A DNA stretch of 64,000 nucleotides from positions 7,076,663 to 7,140,662 of the forward strand of contig NC_135776.1 of NCBI RefSeq assembly GCF_028453695.1, given 5' to 3'. The translations under genes and the position numbers were made by a program. Of the stretch, positions 36,086-47,544 are shown one piece after another (within the stretch, counting starts at the first letter, position 1; every line of letters starts with the position of its first letter). Below the pieces are notes generated by a model, which was not told the origin of the DNA, ran no database searches, and saw nothing but the letters and a program-made list of their open reading frames with translations. Source of the stretch: Augochlora pura. Taxonomy: Eukaryota; Arthropoda; Insecta; Hymenoptera; Halictidae.

Positions 36086-36524
36086 TTCTTTTGTCAATTT
36101 TATTCGGTCAGCAATAATTTTTGCTTTATTTTTCTTTGTTTCTTGGTTCGTTTTTGCAGCCCTCGTAAATTCCATTAGAGGACATTTACCCTTTTATTAA
36201 TGTCTAAAATTTCATTAAGACGTTCAGTGATATTATATTTTGTATTATTCGTTTTTTATTGTTTAATTTTTCTTTATTCCTTTATTATTACCAAGCAACA
36301 CACAATTCATACAATTTTCTATTAAATATTATTATTGAAATCAGTGTCACTGTTCAGTATTGTTCAATACATCCAGTGACATTATATTTCAAACTATATA
36401 ATTATATTCTTATGTCTCATTTATTCGTCATCTCAGCTCGAGTAAGTAATCATTATAAACAGGACATGAAACAGAGGGCATGAATTACCTCTGATACAGA
36501 GTAATTCAAATTCGAAAGATACAC
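36086..36524. other. AT-rich stretch
   Basis: Nothing recognised. If the candidate exon to the right is real, this would be the start of its downstream intron. Confidence 0.4.
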
Positions 36525-36754
36525 CTGTGTTCTTGTAATCGCAGCAACGTCTTTAATATCTGTATCGCATTTTTATGATCGCCGCGATTCAGAGTAATAA
36601 CAGTAATTATGAGCAACGCTTTGTGTAAATGTTCTGCGTTCGAGGGAACGCTAACAATTAGTCCCAGCATTTTCATTCTTCCCTCGTCACAGGAAATCAA
36701 GCTTTCAAAAGATAATTTTCCTTTTCCTTTTGGTACGAGTGTATAAGTTTCCAT
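36525..36754 (-). CDS. Candidate first coding exon, helical (TPR-like) peptide
   Basis: The minus strand is open from an ATG at 36754, with an in-frame TGA nine to eleven bases upstream, through 76 codons to a possible donor CACAG|GTGTAT at 36525. If unspliced, the frame ends at 36506 after 82 codons. A pyrimidine-rich TTATTTCCTTATTAG acceptor lies just upstream of the ATG. Residues about 42-74 have the spacing of two amphipathic helices with a GDHKNAIQIL turn, as in tetratricopeptide repeats. That resemblance is by eye only. The composition is balanced and GC-richer than the flanks, and there is no repeat nearby. I do not recognise the protein. Confidence 0.35.
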
Positions 36755-37274
36755 ATAATCTCACAGTTCAAACACTCTAATAAGGAAATAATAATATATT
36801 TTTACTTTAGTTTGATTTTTACAAAACAGTTCGAAAAACAAGAATTCCCATAAAAATTGATCACTTGAAAATGATATAGTATACATAGATATAATAGAAT
36901 AGTGAAACAGTAAATTGGAAAGATATTAAAATAATACAAGATAATTCTACCTTTCCAAATTTATAAGACATTTATAAAATATTATACAGTTTCACTTACT
37001 ATTTTACAATAGGTTTTATAAACAGTAGGATCTTTAAAAAATGGGTAGTTTCAATATAATAACTAAGAAATTGAAATAAAGTAGTATATGAAATAGAAAA
37101 AATTATTTATTTCACGAAATATTATCTCTCCTGATTTCGCTTTCCATGTTAACATAACTTTGCATAGAAATACACGGTTTAGCAATAATAAAAAGAAAAA
37201 TCAAATAAAATAAAAGAATAAAAAGAACGATTAAACCGAGCGAAATATAAGAAAATAAAATAAAGTGAAATGAC
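36755..37274. other. AT-rich stretch
   Basis: Nothing recognised. Confidence 0.45.
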
Positions 37275-37457
37275 GATTAGAAAAGAAACTTGTCATTGAC
37301 AAATAAAAGAAACTTGTTACTGATAAATAAAAGAAACTTGTTATTGATAAATAAAAGAAACTTATTATTGACAAATAAAAGAAACTTGTTATTGACAAAT
37401 AAAAGAAACTTGTCATTGACAAATAAAAGAAATTTGTCATTGAGAAATAAAATAAAC
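37275..37457. repeat. Minisatellite, 24-bp unit, about eight copies
   Basis: Tandem AAAAGAAACTTGTTATTGAC followed by AAAT with few substitutions. The period is a multiple of 3, so both strands show repetitive open frames that are not genes. Confidence 0.9.
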
Positions 37458-37845
37458 AGAAATCACACAAAGAAGAAATAAAATAAAGTGGCAAATAAGA
37501 AAATGAAAGAAATCGAGACGACGTACGGTAAAACGAATTAAAATGGACAGTTAAACAAGCGACCGGCATAAAGTGAAATGGCAAATATAAAAATATAATA
37601 AATTACCGAAGAGATAGGTATCGCGCGGTCGCGAACGATCGGTAAAGGTAACGGAGAGAGAGACCACTGTTATGGGAGTGGGCGAGATTCGGTTCGTTTG
37701 AACAGCGTCGCGTTTAACGGACGTAAAACGCACACGCGTTAAATTCCGTGGGTACGTTCGTTCCGGTTTCATTGGGTGCGATGGAAAATTTATAGTTCGA
37801 TGGAAAGCCGGGGGTGTATATAAACTTTAAGGTGATAGAACGAGA
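37458..37845. other. AT-rich to GC-richer stretch before the gap
   Basis: A-rich to about 37600, GC-richer to the gap. It ends in CGAGA, and the sequence resumes with GAGAGA, so the gap may lie in a GA repeat. Confidence 0.45.
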
Positions 37846-37945
37846 NNNNNNNNNNNNNNNNNNNNNNNNNNNNNNNNNNNNNNNNNNNNNNNNNNNNNNN
37901 NNNNNNNNNNNNNNNNNNNNNNNNNNNNNNNNNNNNNNNNNNNNN
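37846..37945. other. Assembly gap (100 N)
   Basis: Exactly 100 N, a conventional placeholder for a gap of unknown size. GAGA on both sides suggests an unresolved GA microsatellite. Confidence 1.
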
Positions 37946-38560
37946 GAGAGACATCGGTGATCCGCGCGTATTAGATTACGAAACCAGGCGAGGGTGAAAC
38001 GTTCGAACGCCGATGCGTGTTTAATATACGGTCAACATATCAGAGAACAGTCTGCAATGCTCGTCCCACACGCGGAGAACGGTATTGTGTGTGCATCGAG
38101 AGAAAACCCGCGAGTATTAGCCGTTCTTTGTTGCCCGGTTATCGATTACACGCGTTTCTCGCTTGGATCGGAATAAGAGTGCGCTCCGCGCAGTTTTCGC
38201 ATCGCTATCACCCTCGCTTAATCTCGGGGTGAATTGGTAATCGGTAATCCGACTTGCCCGCGGACCTACTAACATTTCGTCGGCTCTCTCGCGGCCGTTG
38301 CGCAATTCCTCGAACAACGCTAGATGCGATCAGAATCGCGGGAATTATACCCGACACGCGAGCATTCGCAGAAAATTCCTTCGAACCGGCCAATCGCCAC
38401 GGTTTCCGACCGCGCCGACGATCAAATTATTGCGATTCGATTAACGTAACCTCCCTGTTACCGAACTGTAATTTCTCGTTAGCGCAATTATACCGATTGT
38501 CGAAAGAATGCGTTGTATCGTCGCGATTCTAGTTTTCTAGATTTTCAGTATCGCTGCAAA
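37946..38560. other. GC-richer block
   Basis: Frames are open on both strands and none is recognised. Confidence 0.45.
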
Positions 38561-39180
38561 TGTTATTAGCGCTCGGAATCCGAGTTTGATTTTACTCGAA
38601 TTGCTTCGAATATTTGTTTCGGATAATTCTGTGGTTAGGTACATTGCAGACGAATATTTTGTAATGTTTGCCATAATTAAATTGTACTTTCTATTTATTC
38701 GAGTAATTCTTGAATTGGATTCTTTAACTGAATTCTGTCGAACAAATTAATTGTTCGAATTACTCTTTAATCCTTTTCTGTATTCGAATTAATTGCTCAA
38801 ATAATTCTGCAATTCATTTCTGTATTCGAATAAATCGTTCGAATAATTTTTTAATCCATTTCGTTAACCCAATCGTTAATTAATCGTTATTAAATTGTTT
38901 GAATAATTCTTTCGCTATTCAAATAAATTATTTAAACAACTCTTTACTCGAATTTTTTATTCGAATAAGTTATTCGTATAGAAATTGTACAATAATTCAA
39001 ATAATAAGGCGAATATTGGTTAATTGTTTTTTTCTTTACTTGATCCTATAATAATTTATTAATAAGAATACATTCAAGATCAATTCTTAATCATTTGAAA
39101 CTTGGTTATAATTATAGAAAAAGTAACGAAAAATACGATGATTTCGCTGAAAATATATCATTGAATTTTTAGTTTTCTCT
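38561..39180. repeat. Degenerate TTCGAATAA-type repeats
   Basis: TTCGAATAATTC-like and AATTCTTTAATTC-like motifs recur irregularly at about 38590-38970, similar in type to the array at 19.5-20.0 kb. The remainder is AT-rich. Confidence 0.5.
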
Positions 39181-39667
39181 ACACATAAACTTGAAATACT
39201 TTCGGCCAGCTAACTGCAAATATTGTGGAGCTTTGCAAAACATACTGAAACAATGTAAAACATTGTGAAACAATGTAAAACGTTGTGAAACATTGTAAAA
39301 CATTGTGAAAATATCTAAAACACTGGCAAGTTTTGCAAAGTATTGTGAAGTTTTATAAAATATTTTAAAGCTTCACCAAATGTTGTGAAGCTTTGTATAG
39401 TATCGTCAAGCTTCACCAAATGTTGTGGAGCTTTGTATAGTATCGTCAAGCTTCACCAAATGTTGTGGAGCTTTGTATAGTATCGTCAAGCTTTATAAAA
39501 CATCGTGAAGGTTTGCAAAATATTGCGGACGATTTTTAAAATATCAACATGTATTGTGAAGCTTTATAAAATATCGCGAAGTTTTGTCAAATATACAATA
39601 TTATTAAATACACAATGTAAAAGTAAAATATACCACACATAAACTTGAAACACTTTCGGCCAGCTAA
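39181..39667. repeat. Degenerate array bracketed by 33-bp direct repeats
   Basis: ACACATAAACTTGAAATACT plus TTCGGCCAGCTAA at 39181-39213 recurs with one mismatch at 39635-39667. Between them is an irregular array of TTGTGAAGCTTTGTAAAATA-like units, including a clear stretch of CGTCAAGCTTCACCAAATGT units of about 45 bp near 39380-39490. A related array lies at 41230-41935. Confidence 0.8.
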
Positions 39668-40955
39668 GAGTCAAGTGCCACACGTCGTTCACGCGACGGC
39701 GGCATTATCTCTAACCGAGTTTCGGTAGTCCATTACCATTATCACGCGTTCGAACAAATTGAATTTCACTTTGAAAGAGTCGAAGCACCGTCGACGGTGA
39801 TAAATGTCAATTTTCAACTCTCTCAATTACCGCGACGAGATCGCTTTGATTTTCGGCGAATTTTTTTAAATTTCCGCCTACCACTCAGCCCGTTAAACTC
39901 CGCGGGAACAATGCGAGATAAAAGAGTTGCGCGGGGTTGTTTAGCAGAGAAATGGCGGAATAAGTTAGAGGACGAGCGTGTTCTCGAAATAATCTGTGAA
40001 ACGGACGCGACCACTTGTTCCGCGCTCCTTCCGCGCGGCGTCGCCGACGCGAAAACGTGATTTACATATTCTTTTCTTTTTCCCGAGTTTTGCTTTTCTT
40101 TCGGGCGGGTCCTCGAGGCATGGACCGAGGCGTTTCGTCGGTTCTGTTAAAGGTCGCGGTTCAAGTGGCTGCAATTAACGTACTCTGTTTCCCCGGCATA
40201 ACCTTTTAATCTCTCCGCCGCCCGCCGGTTTATCTAAATTGTAGCCGGCGCACGGGGCGGTGTGGGAAACGGTGCGCGCGACGTGTCACGCCGTGGAAGT
40301 AGAGCGAATGCATCGCGATAAATGCGTCTGGCCCGTCGTGCATAACTTTAAAGGGCGGAGTTAAAAAAGGATTGAAGACGATTTACGCGGAAAGCGGCGA
40401 TAAGTGCCTCAACATTACTCCCTATTTCATTTTCCTTTCTTTCCCTCCCTCTCTTTATCTCTCTCTTTCCTTCTCTCCCTCTCTTTATCTCTCTCTTTCT
40501 CTCTTTCCCTCTCTGTCTCTCTATTACACTCTCTCGTTCTCTCTTTCCTTCTCGCTCTCTTCCGTTTCGCTTTTATGCGGCCGGAGCCGCGCGAACCACG
40601 CGGAATCAGACTGCACCGCCAGTCTCGCTGCAGTAACAGCTTTTTATTGTGGCTAAATCTTTGAACCTTTGTGCAGAGTGTCCCCTAACAGGCGCGGCGG
40701 TGCAACCCCGAAAGAGATAAATCTATTGGGGATGCTGGGAGTGTCGTGTCGGTTCTCAACTCAGATTCAATTTTTAGCATTTCTTGTAGAGGACTGTACG
40801 GTTTTATGAAAATTGTCAGGAGTGGATATTTTATGCGAGTAACATTTGTTACATTCAATGAATATTAATTTATTAGATTAGTTATTAATGAATAATGGTC
40901 CAGATATTTTTGGATCGATTAATCAAGTATTTGTTTAATTTATGTGTAATTATTG
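39668..40955. other. GC-rich block with CT microsatellite
   Basis: GC-rich unique sequence to about 40750, with a CT-rich microsatellite at about 40434-40558. It is flanked on both sides by arrays of the same unit type. No gene recognised. Confidence 0.45.
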
Positions 40956-41145
40956 TCTAGTTAGGTTTATCATAAATCCGCTAAATTCTCTGTGTAATTG
41001 TAAATTTATATATAATGATTTATAATTAGAGAGAGTCTAGTCATTTTATCATAAATCTGTGAAATCCCCTGTCTAATTATAAATTTGTATAGAATGATTT
41101 ATAATTAGACGGAGGATTTCGCGAATTTATGATAAAAATGGCTAG
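40956..41145. repeat. Two tandem imperfect palindromes
   Basis: The right palindrome has arms at 41037-41084 and 41097-41145 (CTAGTCATTTTATCATAAAT ... ATGATAAAAATGGCTAG) with a 12-base loop and about 80% pairing. The left half, about 40956-41040, carries a diverged copy of the same sequence and is itself partly palindromic. Both ends of the right unit read CTAG. Confidence 0.75.
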
Positions 41146-41229
41146 ATAAAATACTAAGGGGTGAATATATTAAAAATATTTTAGCATATTGGTATCTCCT
41201 CGAGTTATTGAAAGTATTAATCTTTGTTT
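41146..41229. other. AT-rich spacer
   Basis: Nothing recognised. Confidence 0.4.
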
Positions 41230-41935
41230 TTTTGCAATTGTGTTAGAACATCTCAAATATTGTGAAGCTTTGTAAAATATCGTTAAAGTTTGAAAAATAT
41301 TCTGCAACTTTACAAAACATTGTGAAGCTTGTAAAACATTGTGAAACGTTGTAAAACATTGCGAAGTTATCTCAAACACTGTTAAGCTTTGCAAAGTATT
41401 GTGAATCTTTGCATAATATTGTGAAACTTTACCAAATATTGTAAAGCTTTGTATAATATCGTCAAGCTTTATAGAACATCGTGAAGGTTTGTAAAATATT
41501 GCGAACGATATTTAAAATATCAACAAGATTTGCAAAATATTGCAAAGATTTATAAAATATTGTGGAACTTTGCAAAACATTTTGAAGCATTGTAAAACAT
41601 TATGAAGTTATCCCAAACACTGTTAAACTTTGCAAAGTATTGTGAAGCTTTATAAAAAATTGTGAAGCTTTGTAAATATTATAAAGCTTTGCAACATATT
41701 ATAAAGCTTAGCGAAACATCTTAATATAGATTATCTTAGTAAAGTTTTATAAAGTATTGTAAAACTTTACCAAACACCATGATATTCTGTAAAGTTATTT
41801 TTTTATTTAAAAAAAAAATCTTTGCAAAATATCGTAACACTGTATAAAATACCTCAAAGCTGCAACTATTATAAAGCTTGACAAATATCGCGAAGCTTAT
41901 CAAATTACTATAAATCCCCAACTCTTAATTATTAC
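41230..41935. repeat. Degenerate array of TTGTGAAGCTTTGTAAAATA-type units
   Basis: About 30 irregular copies of a 20- to 24-bp unit, of the same type as the array at 39.2-39.6 kb. Variants such as GAAGTTATC(T/C)CAAACACTGTTAA recur within it at larger spacing. Confidence 0.8.
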
Positions 41936-42610
41936 ATAAGACAGCGAAGCGAAGAAAATCTCGCCGCCGAATAGATCACCGAGCATAATTCCCAGACGGA
42001 GCCCTGCGCGGTCTGATTATCCCGTTTTGAAAATTCCGAGCATCTTGAATCCCGGTGACTCAAATGCGGGAGAGTATGTTAGAGGCATGGAGAGGAGCCC
42101 CGGTGAAATATCAGTATTATGCAGGCACTCTATCGGTAAAGGAGCAAGGAGGCAGCAAGCATGAGGCATCTGATGCCACGAACAGCTATAAGTACGGACC
42201 TGAGGAATGTGCCCGTCCGATCCCACGGCTTATCCCCTCTCCGCCTCTCTTTCTCTTTCCTCTCGCACTTTCTCTTTCTCTCTCTTTCCCGCCAACGACG
42301 GCGCTCGTCTCTCACGGACGGTAATATCGCTAAGGTTAGACCGTTCGAAGGCTTCTGTATGCATTCGAATGATCGGGTGATTCGCTTTGATAGCCTGACC
42401 CCCGACGTTCTATTTCCATAGAAATCGGTCGCCGCGATTTCCCAAAATTAATTAACCAAGTAGCCTCTGTTAAACATGCCCCGACAAGACCGATCCAATG
42501 TCGGACTTGCTTCTGTGCCTTTCCAACGGCGGATCCGTGACATCGAAACCGCATGAAACCCCTCGGTCGCTCCAAAATCCCATGGAACGAACGAGTATTA
42601 AACCGTCTTT
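41936..42610. other. GC-richer block with CT tract
   Basis: A CT-rich tract at about 42238-42290 lies within unique GC-richer sequence. Overlapping frames on both strands, none recognised. Confidence 0.45.
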
Positions 42611-44084
42611 AAATAGTGCAACGTAATTGCGATTTTTTAAATTATTCCGGCAGTTTTATAAAACTATTTTTTACAAAAATGGGCAATAATTTTAACTCGC
42701 TGAGAAGGCAAACTAAAATATAAATCAACATTTTATTTTATTTCTCTATCGTCTCCTATTTAAATTACATTTTCACTGAAATTATTTCTATGAATTATTT
42801 CTTCAAACTTCTCTTTCGTACAAAGAAACTACTTTCATTGTTCTTTAATTTCTCCGTCCTTTCACAAGATATTCTCTTATGGAATTTGAAACAACACGAG
42901 TGTTTCTGCTAGGACAATATTCCAAGCATTTTAGCGTCTTTCGAAAGCTGTCTGACAATTAAAATTATTCACAAAAGTAAAACCACTTCGAACGAAGTAT
43001 TTAAGGAATTTCGTTTCGAATCGAACTCGTCGGTGTACCAACAATTGGTTAACACGATCGTTGCGCAAGAAGCAACGTCTCCTCTTCACATAAAGTGCAC
43101 AGAAACTATTCGAAGCGTCGTAGATTGGTTATCGTCGATGATCAAGTGCTCTTCGGAGCTAGCATTAATGTTTAGCTTTCGGTAGTATTTCGACCGAGAT
43201 AGTAGACGGTTACCACGGTAGACGGTTTCTCGGTATGACAGCGAGAGTCTTCCCTTTCCACCAACAAATTCCTTCCTCGCTTTAGATATTTGTTCGACTT
43301 CCTTGAAACCTTAAAATTCCAGCTTTTTCCTCTCGGCCCTGAACCGCGGGCTGTGCGCCGTATTTGGGCCCAAAATGTCGCGTGCATACCGGAGTATTCG
43401 CTCGGCAAGCTCAGCGAATTATTGAGTATAATGACAATCGAATAATTGTGCTCAATTATTCAATTGTTATAACTTTAATTATTTTAGCGATTTTTAATAT
43501 TTCTTGATAGCTGATGAGGTTGGTATATTTTCACGTCGCTTGATTTGATTAGATTATAAATAACAAATTAATTATATAGTTTAGGTAATGGTGGATTATT
43601 TAAAAACGTTAACACTTACACAATAGCACTATTGCTAATGTTTATTGCGTTATTATTAACATAAGGGTGGTTCTTCTTCCCATTTTTGATACGATTATAT
43701 TATCAATCGAAATGTATTTAGTAATTAGCAAAAAGGTGTCGTAAAAAGGATTTATTTATTATTCTTTGCTGATTATTACTTTTTACTTATCCTTCACTTC
43801 TTGCTATTTTCACTAATAGTCTTTTATTATTATATTTTACTCATTGTTAATTTTCTTTCAAGTGTCAGCGCGTAGAACAGACTTTTTCAACATAGACTTA
43901 ACAGATAACATATTAAGCTATGAATAAACGTGTTAAGCTATAAATAAATTATGTTTAAAGAAAAAGTAGGTATTCATATTCGTTCAAAACTATTCTCCAC
44001 AAGTTATATTAATTTATCTACATCCAATCTCGTTTCATTCATTTTTCCGACTATCGCGAATCCGCCGCACAGAAAAGTACCGAA
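42611..44084. other. AT-rich stretch with small GC-richer patch
   Basis: GC-richer at about 43000-43420. No repeat or gene that I can support. Confidence 0.45.
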
Positions 44085-44734
44085 AGGGTTAGAGTTACAA
44101 TCAAGGGAACGGCAGAACCGTGCCGCGACTCGTCGGCGGCGCTCTCTGTGGATTTTCCGTATCCGTTTTCCATCGTCCATGTTCGGCCTAACCAGTCCGT
44201 TTAGGACTTACTAGGATAGCAGAGCTATTTAACACCGTCGACCGGTCGAGCAGGTAAGGAAACGGCACGAGAAGTGACAGGTTGTTGTTAGCCGCGTCGT
44301 AAGCGCCGGGTCTCTCCTTTCCCGTGACCATGTGAAAATCGCCGCGCGATACCTTTACCTGTCGCATTAAAACCGCACATTACTCATCGATCGTGCGCGC
44401 GCCGCCGTTCTTCGCCGTCCTAGACCCTCAACCCTTTCACGCAGCCCCCGTATAATGATCGTCTTCCTGCCCCGCTTTTTTCTCCCCCCCCCCCCTCCTC
44501 CCCCCTCCCGCTTTCGCAGCTTTCGAAAACCGCCGATTCTTGTTCCCGGCCGCGGTAAAAGGTGGGATTAAGCAACTCTTGTTTCACGGAGCCCGGCACG
44601 GTGTTCATTGGTGCTTTGTTTGCTTTTGTCTCACGATCGTTACAAAATAAGTCTACAAGTCGCGTCTTCCGCGGCTGCCACGGACGACTCCGAAAATAGC
44701 ATTGGCCGTCAATTAGCCTCCCCCTCTCTTTACA
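44085..44734. other. GC-rich block with C run
   Basis: Contains C-rich low-complexity sequence at about 44483-44510. No recognisable gene. Confidence 0.45.
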
Positions 44735-44970
44735 CGCCTCTCTTCATTCTTTGTATCTCTTTCCCTCTTCTTTTCTTTCTTTATCTTTCTCTTTTTCACT
44801 TTTTCTTTCTTTATATCTCTCTTTCCCTTTCTTTCTCGTTTTCCTTCTTTACATCTCTCATTCCCTATCTCTTTTTCTTTCTTTATATTTGTCTTTCCCT
44901 CTCTTTTTTTCTGTCTATATACACGTCTCTTTTTCCTCTCTTCCTATATTTTCCTTCTCCCCCCTTCCCC
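44735..44970. repeat. Polypyrimidine tract
   Basis: About 235 bp of irregular TTTCTTTCTTTATATCTCTC-like sequence. Frames across it are composition artefacts. Confidence 0.9.
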
Positions 44971-44981
44971 CATCTCATATA

Positions 44982-45459
44982 CAGTCAGTCCCATAAGTAT
45001 TCGTACCCTCGTTGCTTACAAGAGAAATCTGTTGAAATCAAGGGATGCATGTAAAATGTTGCAATAAACTTTTTATTATCTTACTTAACCCTTTGACTAC
45101 TGTTGGCGCCTATTGGCGTCCGAAACATGTTGGCTGCCCGGTACTGTAGGCACCAATAGGCGTCAAGATCAAATTTCGCCACCGTTTATTATTAAATTTG
45201 ATTAATTATATATTGTGTAATATTTATGTTATACATTGTAAAAGAAAAAGCTTGAAATTATCGTTCACTTCAAGTAATATTGGTTTAATGCAATGGAATT
45301 CAATATTTTGAATATTTTACTATACTTCCTCAGAAATGCATGTCTAACGAAAGACTACGGCCGTGCCAAAGTCTGCCGTAGCCAAAGGGTTAATAATTCA
45401 ATAATTCAACAAATTTCTCTCATAAGCAATGAGAGTACGAATACTTATGGGATTGACTG
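44982..45459. mobile_element. Tc1-like MITE interrupted by element F1
   Basis: Flanked by TA at 44980-44981 and 45460-45461. Inverted ends CAGTCAGTCCCATAAGTATT and CAGTCAATCCCATAAGTATT extend about 55 bp with few mismatches. Removing F1 and one TTAA leaves about 173 bp, far too short for a transposase, so it is a deletion derivative of a Tc1-like transposon. The same terminus occurs at 15708-15806. Confidence 0.85.
45089..45389. mobile_element. MITE family F, copy F1, nested in the Tc1-like MITE
   Basis: Flanked by TTAA at 45085-45088 and 45390-45393. Ends CCCTTTGACTACTGTTGG and, inverted, CCCTTTGGCTACGGCAG. Near the left end GGCGCCTATTGGCGTC and GGCACCAATAGGCGTC form a further inverted pair. 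Length 301 bp. It entered the Tc1-like element after that element had moved here. Confidence 0.82.
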
Positions 45460-45461
45460 TA

Positions 45462-46039
45462 TATCTTTTTCTCTCTTCCCTTTCCCTTCGACGAAACAAT
45501 AGCCGCGATCATCTTTTTCCGCGAATTAAGAACGTCGAGCTCGCGATACGGTCGCGATTAATTAGCACCGCGAAAACTAACGGCGAGGGAGGGGGGTGTG
45601 CGTGGAAAACGCGCGCGCGACGCCGCGCTGAAAAGGAGCGTGACAGATGTTAACGACCCCCTGGACCGTTTCAACGATGCGTCTGTCTTCTTTGGCCGAT
45701 GAATTGTTTCACGACGACGCAAAACAAGGACCGGCCCCCTCCGCGCGATCTTCCCTATTCACTGTTCCGCTGTGAATAACCAAAACAGGAATTTTAACTA
45801 TTCAATTATACGGTGGATTGTTCACGTAAGTTCCGTTCACCGTTGTTTAACCATAGCGCTGCTCGACGCAATTACGGTGATTAAGTGCTGGATTCTAACT
45901 GTCTATGGAATTGCGGAATCTAGGTATAATGCGGAGTATTTATGTCTCCGAAGTTGAGACTGTGTTTCTGGATGTTTGATAGTGACGTTGGTTGATGTGG
46001 TTTGTGTGTTTATTGTGTTAGGCGAATCCTTCTTTTATT
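45462..46039. other. GC-richer block
   Basis: GC-rich at 45480-45770, mixed after that. No supported gene. Confidence 0.45.
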
Positions 46040-46385
46040 CGGATTTTTGAACATTTATTTCTTTATTTGTTGGGGTTTTAGCCTTTATTTTATTTTTTGA
46101 GATTTTTGTTCTAGTTTCGTTTATTAAAATTTTGAGGTATATTTTATTTCATTGAGATTTTAGGTCATAGTTCATTTTTGAGTTTATGGTTCATATTTAA
46201 TTTCTTCGGAATTTTGCTATATATTTTATTTGTTAGGATTTTCGTATATATTTAATTTACTGACATTTTCCTACATATTTCATTCGTTGAAATTTTCGAA
46301 CATGTTTAATTTTTAGATTTTATTAAATATTTAAATTAAATTTGAGATTTTAATAAATATTTCATCGTGATGATGTTTTAATATT
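46040..46385. repeat. Degenerate tandem repeat, about 40-50-bp period
   Basis: Recurring ATTTTATTT(C/T)(A/G)TTGAGATTTT-like units (GAGATTTTTG, GAGATTTTAGG, GAAATTTTCG) with AT-rich linkers. Confidence 0.5.
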
Positions 46386-46864
46386 ATATTATTGGGGAAA
46401 AAACTAGGCTGTATTAGTAGTAAAGTAAAGTAAATATTGCAGTTGCATAACGCATAAAATTCTTACATTGCATTAATATTGGAAACTTTGAACGTATTTT
46501 TCTCGAAATAACAATTTTGTAATTACTTGCCATAATTTCTCAATTATATATGAACTAAAACCTTCCTAAAATGAATACTCGTAGAACAAATATTCCTTTT
46601 ATATCAAAATTGCAGATGTATCTGTAACAATTCTTCCTTCATTCGATTTTGTACTATTAATATTTTTTTTAATATTAATATTAATATTTCTATTAATCTT
46701 CTTTTACTTCATTTTACAACAAGGATATCTACATTTTTACATTATTCAAAATTATCTTTAATCTTAACAAGCTCTGCACGAATAGAATAACATAAATTAT
46801 GTCATCCTTTGAAAAGAAGTATTCGCAACTATTACATCATAATTTGATCAACATATGTTATCCT
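46386..46864. other. AT-rich stretch, nothing recognised
   Basis: TATTAATATTAATATT-type low complexity at about 46650-46690; otherwise plain AT-rich sequence. Confidence 0.45.
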
Positions 46865-46965
46865 AGCTAGTGGGGATCAGAATACATTAACAGTATCCCC
46901 TGCTTGTCGTAAGAGGCGACTAATAAGGAGGGGGGCCACAGTTCTATAGCCTTTTTTCTATGGAA
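46865..46965. mobile_element. Possible retroposon (SINE/LINE) fragment
   Basis: A sharp GC-rich island in AT-rich DNA, with TAGCTAGTGGGG (similar to a polymerase III A box), a GGGGAT/ATCCCC hairpin at 46872-46900 and the string TGTCGTAAGAGGCGACTAAT. From memory, the last string recurs in dispersed repeats and non-coding transcripts of many insects, but I cannot name the family. No B box is evident. Confidence 0.35.
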
Positions 46966-47084
46966 ACCATAGACCATAACTGCCCAACACATTTTACTGC
47001 TTATTTTCGAAACATCAAAAACCAGACACGAAAAATCTTCAACCTTATCAGTTAATTCACCTTCGAACTAATCTTGCTTCGAAA
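46966..47084. other. AT-rich spacer
   Basis: Contains the short inverted pair TCTATGG / CCATAGA at about 46956-46972. Nothing else recognised. Confidence 0.35.
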
Positions 47085-47375
47085 GCTGCTAAACAATTTC
47101 TTCAGACAAAAGTATCTTATTACAATTTAATAAGAATATTATGATCACATTTTATTGTTCAATAATTTCGTGACAGTGTAAATTGTAGTCGTTAAAAGCT
47201 AGATACAAAAATATTTAATCTCTAAATAAAATTCAAACTTTCGAATGTTGCTTCGGACAAAAGTATCTCGTTATAATTTAATAAGGATATTATCGACATA
47301 ATTCATTGATCATCGATTTCGTGGGAATGTATTCTAAAGTTATTAATAACAACGTACAGAAATATTACGTGCTTC
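47085..47375. repeat. Tandem duplication, about 155-bp period
   Basis: Shared segments are GACAAAAGTATCT, AATTTAATAAG, ATATTAT, AATTTCGTG or GATTTCGTG, GTTA and ACAAAAATATT or ACAGAAATATT. Copies start near 47085 and 47245. Confidence 0.75.
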
Positions 47376-47540
47376 GTTACGATTTCTGACGATCAAAATC
47401 ATGGTGATGCAACTCACATTTTTCTCTTTGTCAAGAATAAATAATTACTGCTAACAATTATTATTTACTGCAATGGGTATTTTCTACTACAAAGTATATC
47501 GTCTACTATCAAGTGCAAATATATTCTACCAAATTCATAC
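47376..47540. other. AT-rich spacer
   Basis: Nothing recognised. Confidence 0.4.
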
Positions 47541-47544
47541 TTAA

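Noticed and set aside
37231..37584. Repetitive Phe/Ser/Tyr-rich frame on the minus strand
   Set aside because: Translation of the 24-bp minisatellite.
38561..39180. Regularly spaced TTCGAATAA motifs considered as a CRISPR-like array
   Set aside because: Spacing and units are irregular, the DNA is eukaryotic in character, and no associated genes exist.
44429..44445. CTCAACCCTTTCACGC, similar to a MITE start
   Set aside because: No TTAA flank and no matching inverted end.
44608..45054. 148-codon + strand frame
   Set aside because: Spans the polypyrimidine tract and runs into the Tc1-like MITE; composition artefact.
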